Positions 60,725 through 64,000 of a stretch of DNA of 64,000 nucleotides are shown in pieces. Location: NCBI GenBank assembly GCA_034406715.1, contig CP137867.1, forward strand, positions 1,240,001-1,304,000, read 5' to 3'. Under the pieces are notes generated by a model. The model was not told the DNA's origin, did no database searches, and saw only the letters and a program-made list of their open reading frames with translations. The translations under genes and the position numbers were made by a program. How positions within the stretch are numbered: the first letter of the stretch is position 1; every line of letters starts with the position of its first letter. Source of the DNA: Rhodotorula mucilaginosa (Eukaryota; Basidiomycota; Microbotryomycetes; Sporidiobolales; Sporidiobolaceae).

Positions 60725-62995
60725 CTAGACGTGGATCATGACGACGCGGTCTCCATACCCTCCCGCTGCCCTGTCCCACGCCGAGGCGGCACTCCCTCGC
60801 CTCGGCACATCCGGTACCTCCTCATCGTCACCGTACTCCCCCCCTCTCTCACGATCCTCGCCACCGCCGTTCTCGCCGCCACCGCCGACTTGACCCCCTT
60901 CTCCGAGTTGCCGGAGGACGAGTTCGAGCGTGCGCCAACTGCAACTGTATTTGAGGCAGATCTCGTCCGTGTGGTGCGTCCCGTCAAACATCATCGCCAG
61001 CGAAGGCGGATACGACACGCTCGGGAGGAGCGCCGCCGCCGCCGTCGTCGTCGTCGTCGAGTCCTCCCCCCAGTTGTTGTCGCCATCGCCATCGGTGCTG
61101 CCGATGCGCGAAGTTGCGCGTCCTTGTTGGTTACCTTCTGTTGCCCTACGCGCCGCCGCCGCCGCTGATGGAAGAGGCGTCGACGTCCGAGTCGAGGCCG
61201 CCTGCGCAGCAGCAGCAGAAGTCGTCGAATGTTTCGGCAACGCGGGCGCATCGAGGGGTTGACGACTCCGGGCCGCCGCCTGTCTCGACGCGCTCGCACT
61301 CGCGAGGGGCGTCGCCGTGCCCGAGGCTGTCGTTGCCACACTGGTAGCCGCTGCTGCCGGGGCTCTCGCCGAAGACTGCTGCTGCTGCTGCTGCAAGTTG
61401 GGATGATCGAGCCAAACGGGGTAGGCATACACGCGTCGCAAAAAGCCCTTGATGACGCCAAACTGGATCATCCGCCTGATATCGATCGGGTGCGAGTCGA
61501 GCGAGAGCGCCTCGATCCACTCGGCGAGCGAGTACCCCGGTCGCAGTTGCGAGTAGTACGAGAGCAAGGTCGCAAAGGGAACGAGGGCCGTATCCCCTGC
61601 CATTTACATGTCGCGCCCGTGCGTCAGTTCGCCGGGAACCAAGAATGCGTGTGGGAAAATCGCCCTGCCGACGATGAGGACTCACGCTCGCCAGAAAAGA
61701 CATAGTTCTCGCATTCGGTCGGCAGGTCGGTCGCGCCCTCGTCTTCTTCCTCGGCATACTGCACCGCGTCGGCGATATCGGGCAGGAGGGCGTACGAGTT
61801 GGAGAATTGGAAAATGTCGGTCGTGATGACGGCGTTGTAGTACCTTGCCGAATTGCGCGCGTCTATCAGTCAGTCCGGACCGCATATTCGGAGGGGCAGC
61901 TGCCTCAAGCCCCTCGCAGTCTGGAAAGCTGCTGCTCACACGAGGTGCTGGATGCATTGCCGAGCGAGGTAGAGGTCGACCTCTGCGAGTTCGGCAATGC
62001 GCTTGACGTGATTGACGCCGTCGATAAAGCTACAGACCTGTGCGCGCTCAAACCGGGGTTTCAGAAAACCCAGTACGCAAGAGTCCAAACCTGCAGGGAC
62101 CAAAGAACTCGCCTTGTACAGCGTCACGTCCCACGACCTCGTCTTCATCTGCTCGAGGTTGGTGACGGCGACGGGGACTTGCCACGTCCGGACTTCGGGC
62201 GGGTTCATATAAAAGGGAAACAACCCGACGTCGAGGTCGACGCCCAGGAGGGGGATGCTCGTCTCGAAATAGGCGTTCAAGTCGAGGTAGAGTTGCTCGA
62301 GCAGGTTGGCCATGGAGAAGCCGGGAGGGGGCGACGAGAGGAGGGACGAGTGTTCCTCGAGGGCCGAGAGGGAGCGGCCCGTCTTGCGGACGACGGGTTC
62401 GTACACCGAGAGTTCGGCGTCTCGGTCAAAGACGAAGCAGACGTTGAAGATGAAGGCATTCCGGTTGTAGACCGACTTTGAGCCGTGGTACTTTTCCTCG
62501 TCGACGATCCTGTGTGGGTGCCAGCCGGTCAAGGTATTGCTTCCCTCGGGACCGGGTCGCACAGGACGGACCTTTGGGGGAACCCGAGGATCTTGGAAGT
62601 GCGAGTGGCCTTTGTGATCAAGTGTCCGCACAGTTCCGGTTTCGGGATGACAAAGTCGAGGATCGAGGAAAAGTCAAACAAGACGGGGTTGGCGCGCGTC
62701 GGCGCCGTCTCGGCGGTGGTGGTCGCCGTAGTCGCCGGGGTCGCTGGGTCGAGTGCGCTGGGCGTCGGCGTGCGACTTGGAAAGGTCGAGAGGGCGGTGG
62801 CGACGCTCCCTTCTGGGATCTGGTGCACCACTCGCGGTCCCAGAGTCGGATCGAACACGGCTGCGGGCGGGAACAGCTTCAGTTTCCCATCAAGCCTCTG
62901 CGAGATTGCACGGTGGACTGACCGTAAAAGACTGCGACGAGTTTGGGCGTGTACTGCCCCGACTCCTCCTTGAGGAGCTGCCGCGAAGTGGTCAT
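60725..62995 (-). CDS. NPR2: GATOR1 subunit NPR2 (NPRL2-like)
   Basis: Npr2 with Npr3 and Iml1 forms the SEACIT/GATOR1 GAP that restrains TORC1 under amino-acid or nitrogen limitation. ATG 62995 gives MTTSRQLLKEESGQYTP, KLVAVFYAVFDPTLGPRVV, HQIPEGSVATA, ILDFVIPKPELCGHLIT, ILGFPQRIVDEEKYHG (rebuilt across an intron), VYNRNAFIFNVCFVFDRD, and WQVPVAVTNLEQMKTRSWD. Later exons hold YYNAVITTDIFQFSNSYAL, YAEEEDEGATDLPTECENYV and, after the last junction, DTALVPFATLLSYYSQLRPG and GVIKGFLRRVYAYPVWLD. A long Ala/Ser/Thr-rich insertion with (CAG)n- and (GCC)-type repeats (about 61010-61400) separates the final two conserved blocks, before the C-terminal HTDEICLKYSCSWRTLELVL. Confidence 0.92.
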
Positions 62996-63215
62996 GCCGC
63001 CCGGCGAGTCGCGGGCATAGGGGAGGTTTAGGGGCTCGATAGAGACTGCTCTCCCGCGCAAGCAAGCAATCTGGCTGTACCAAAGTCCAAAAGGCAAGTA
63101 CCGGATGACTCTAAGTGGGCGTCTCGGAGTTGAGTTGGTCGCCGGAAAGTTGATCTCTTCGCCTCTCGACTCGACTCGCAATCCACGAGGCAGTCTAGGC
63201 GAGACTAGCTCAACG

Positions 63216-63946
63216 ATGACTGCTGCTCTCCTGCGATCGCTCGCCTGCGCCACGAGTCGCCTCGCGAGCCGACCTCGTGCTCCGCCTGCTGCGCTCCTCT
63301 CGCTCTCGCTCTCGCCCGCCCGACCAGTCAACAGCATCGCGTTCCCTCTCCAGAGGAGCTTCCACTCGAGTCCGGGTACATTACAGCTCTCGCACCCTTT
63401 TCAGACCCCGTGCCCCGGGTATGCTGACCTCGCATCTTCTGCAGTGGCTCCGCACGGCGGGAAAGGACGGCCAAAGCCCGGCGAAGGGTCAGTAGCCCCA
63501 TGCCCCGGGGAAAAACACCAAAGAGGGCCATGCATGCGCGCTGACACGACCATCGACAGGATCACGCTGCATTTCAAAAAGCCAGACGGCGAAATCGTCA
63601 CCGTCGAGGCCAACGAGGGAGACGACATTGTCGACGTCTCGTGGGAGTACGATTTGGACATCGAAGGTGCGCCCTTGACCCGCGCGATGGTGTCCTCGGG
63701 AAGAAGAGGGAAAGCTGACGATGACGCGCTTGAAAACAGCCGCTTGCGAGAAGTCGGTCGCCTGTTCGACTTGCCATGTGATTCTGGAGGAGGACGTGTA
63801 CGACAAGCTCGAGGAGCCAGACGATGACGAGAATGTACGTGTCCATCACCAGGGAGGAATGGCTGTGAGTAAACGATACTAAACTGAGAGGGATGTACAA
63901 AACAAAAACAGGACATGCTCGACCTGGCGTTCGGCTTGACCGACAC
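63216..63946 (+). CDS. YAH1: Mitochondrial [2Fe-2S] ferredoxin, YAH1-like, 5' part
   Basis: Adrenodoxin-type ferredoxin for iron-sulfur cluster and haem A synthesis in the matrix; the 3' end lies right of the window. ATG 63216 opens an Arg/Ala/Ser presequence (MTAALLRSLACATSRLASRP... RSFHSSPG), then GKGRPKPGEG, a spliced join into ITLHFKKPDGEIVTVEANEG and DDIVDVSWEYDLDIEG, and after another intron ACEKSVACSTCHVILEEDVY. The cysteines fit C-x5-C-x2-C; the fourth ligand lies beyond the edge. The last exon seen (63912-63946) encodes DMLDLAFGLTDT, the usual adrenodoxin helix. It diverges from NPR2 across 220 bases. Confidence 0.93.
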
Positions 63947-64000
63947 GTGAGTCCCACCGCCCGAGGCTGGCCTCCTGTTTGGCTCGGAAGGGACACTGAT

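Noticed and set aside
61010-61400. CAG/GCC-rich repeats considered as a microsatellite or satellite array
   Set aside because: They encode Gln/Ala/Ser/Thr tracts inside NPR2 and are imperfect; ordinary low-complexity coding sequence.

Overview
The window is eukaryotic: a gene-dense, GC-rich nuclear segment from a basidiomycete fungus, most likely a red-yeast type Pucciniomycotina (Rhodotorula / Sporobolomyces relatives). The reasons are many short GT-AG introns of about 40-130 bases per gene (up to 13-14 exons), short intergenic gaps, protein sequences that fit basidiomycete orthologues, and an intron-containing tRNA-Ser(CGA). The genus is inferred from style and gene content, not shown by a marker gene. 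No transposon, virus copy, CRISPR array or bacterial operon was recognised.

Layout, left to right. 1-18.9 kb: the 3' part of exosome subunit RRP45, a long disordered protein, ribosome-assembly factor RPF2 (minus), mitochondrial isoleucyl-tRNA synthetase, an MGST3-like MAPEG protein (minus), an alpha/beta hydrolase, a VCX1-type vacuolar Ca2+/H+ exchanger, and the 60S factor REI1. 19-31.2 kb: a GT15 mannosyltransferase, a mucin-like single-pass membrane protein, two convergent F-box/LRR genes, a tRNA-Ser, a MARVEL-type four-TM protein and an AYR1-like reductase. 31.4-48.8 kb: a CDC4-type F-box/WD40 protein, an insulin-degrading-enzyme (STE23) metallopeptidase, a second identical tRNA-Ser, the meiotic helicase HFM1/MER3 and TIM54. 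49.2-55.7 kb: a DOPA-dioxygenase-like gene, then a local segmental duplication involving ATP2 (F1 beta) and an OCA/SIW14-like pseudophosphatase. 56.6-64 kb: CHMP7 (ESCRT-III), a ZIP3/HEI10-like RING protein, NPR2 (GATOR1) and the 5' part of a mitochondrial ferredoxin (YAH1).

The genes are housekeeping genes and do not form a pathway cluster. Recurrent themes are mitochondria (ISM1, TIM54, ATP2, YAH1, perhaps STE23), ribosome and RNA biogenesis (RRP45, RPF2, REI1), and two ZMM-type meiotic crossover genes, MER3 and ZIP3-like, 12 kb apart. Many pairs are divergent across 115-410 bases, implying bidirectional promoters.

I did not find an obviously new biological system. The most unusual things are the mosaic ATP2/OCA duplication, extremely small coding exons (including a predicted 6-base internal exon and a 4-base first coding exon), a possible dual-targeting N-terminus on the STE23-like protease, and a phosphatase whose catalytic loop is replaced. 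Exon joins were worked out by hand from splice-site phase and family conservation; no alignment was run.
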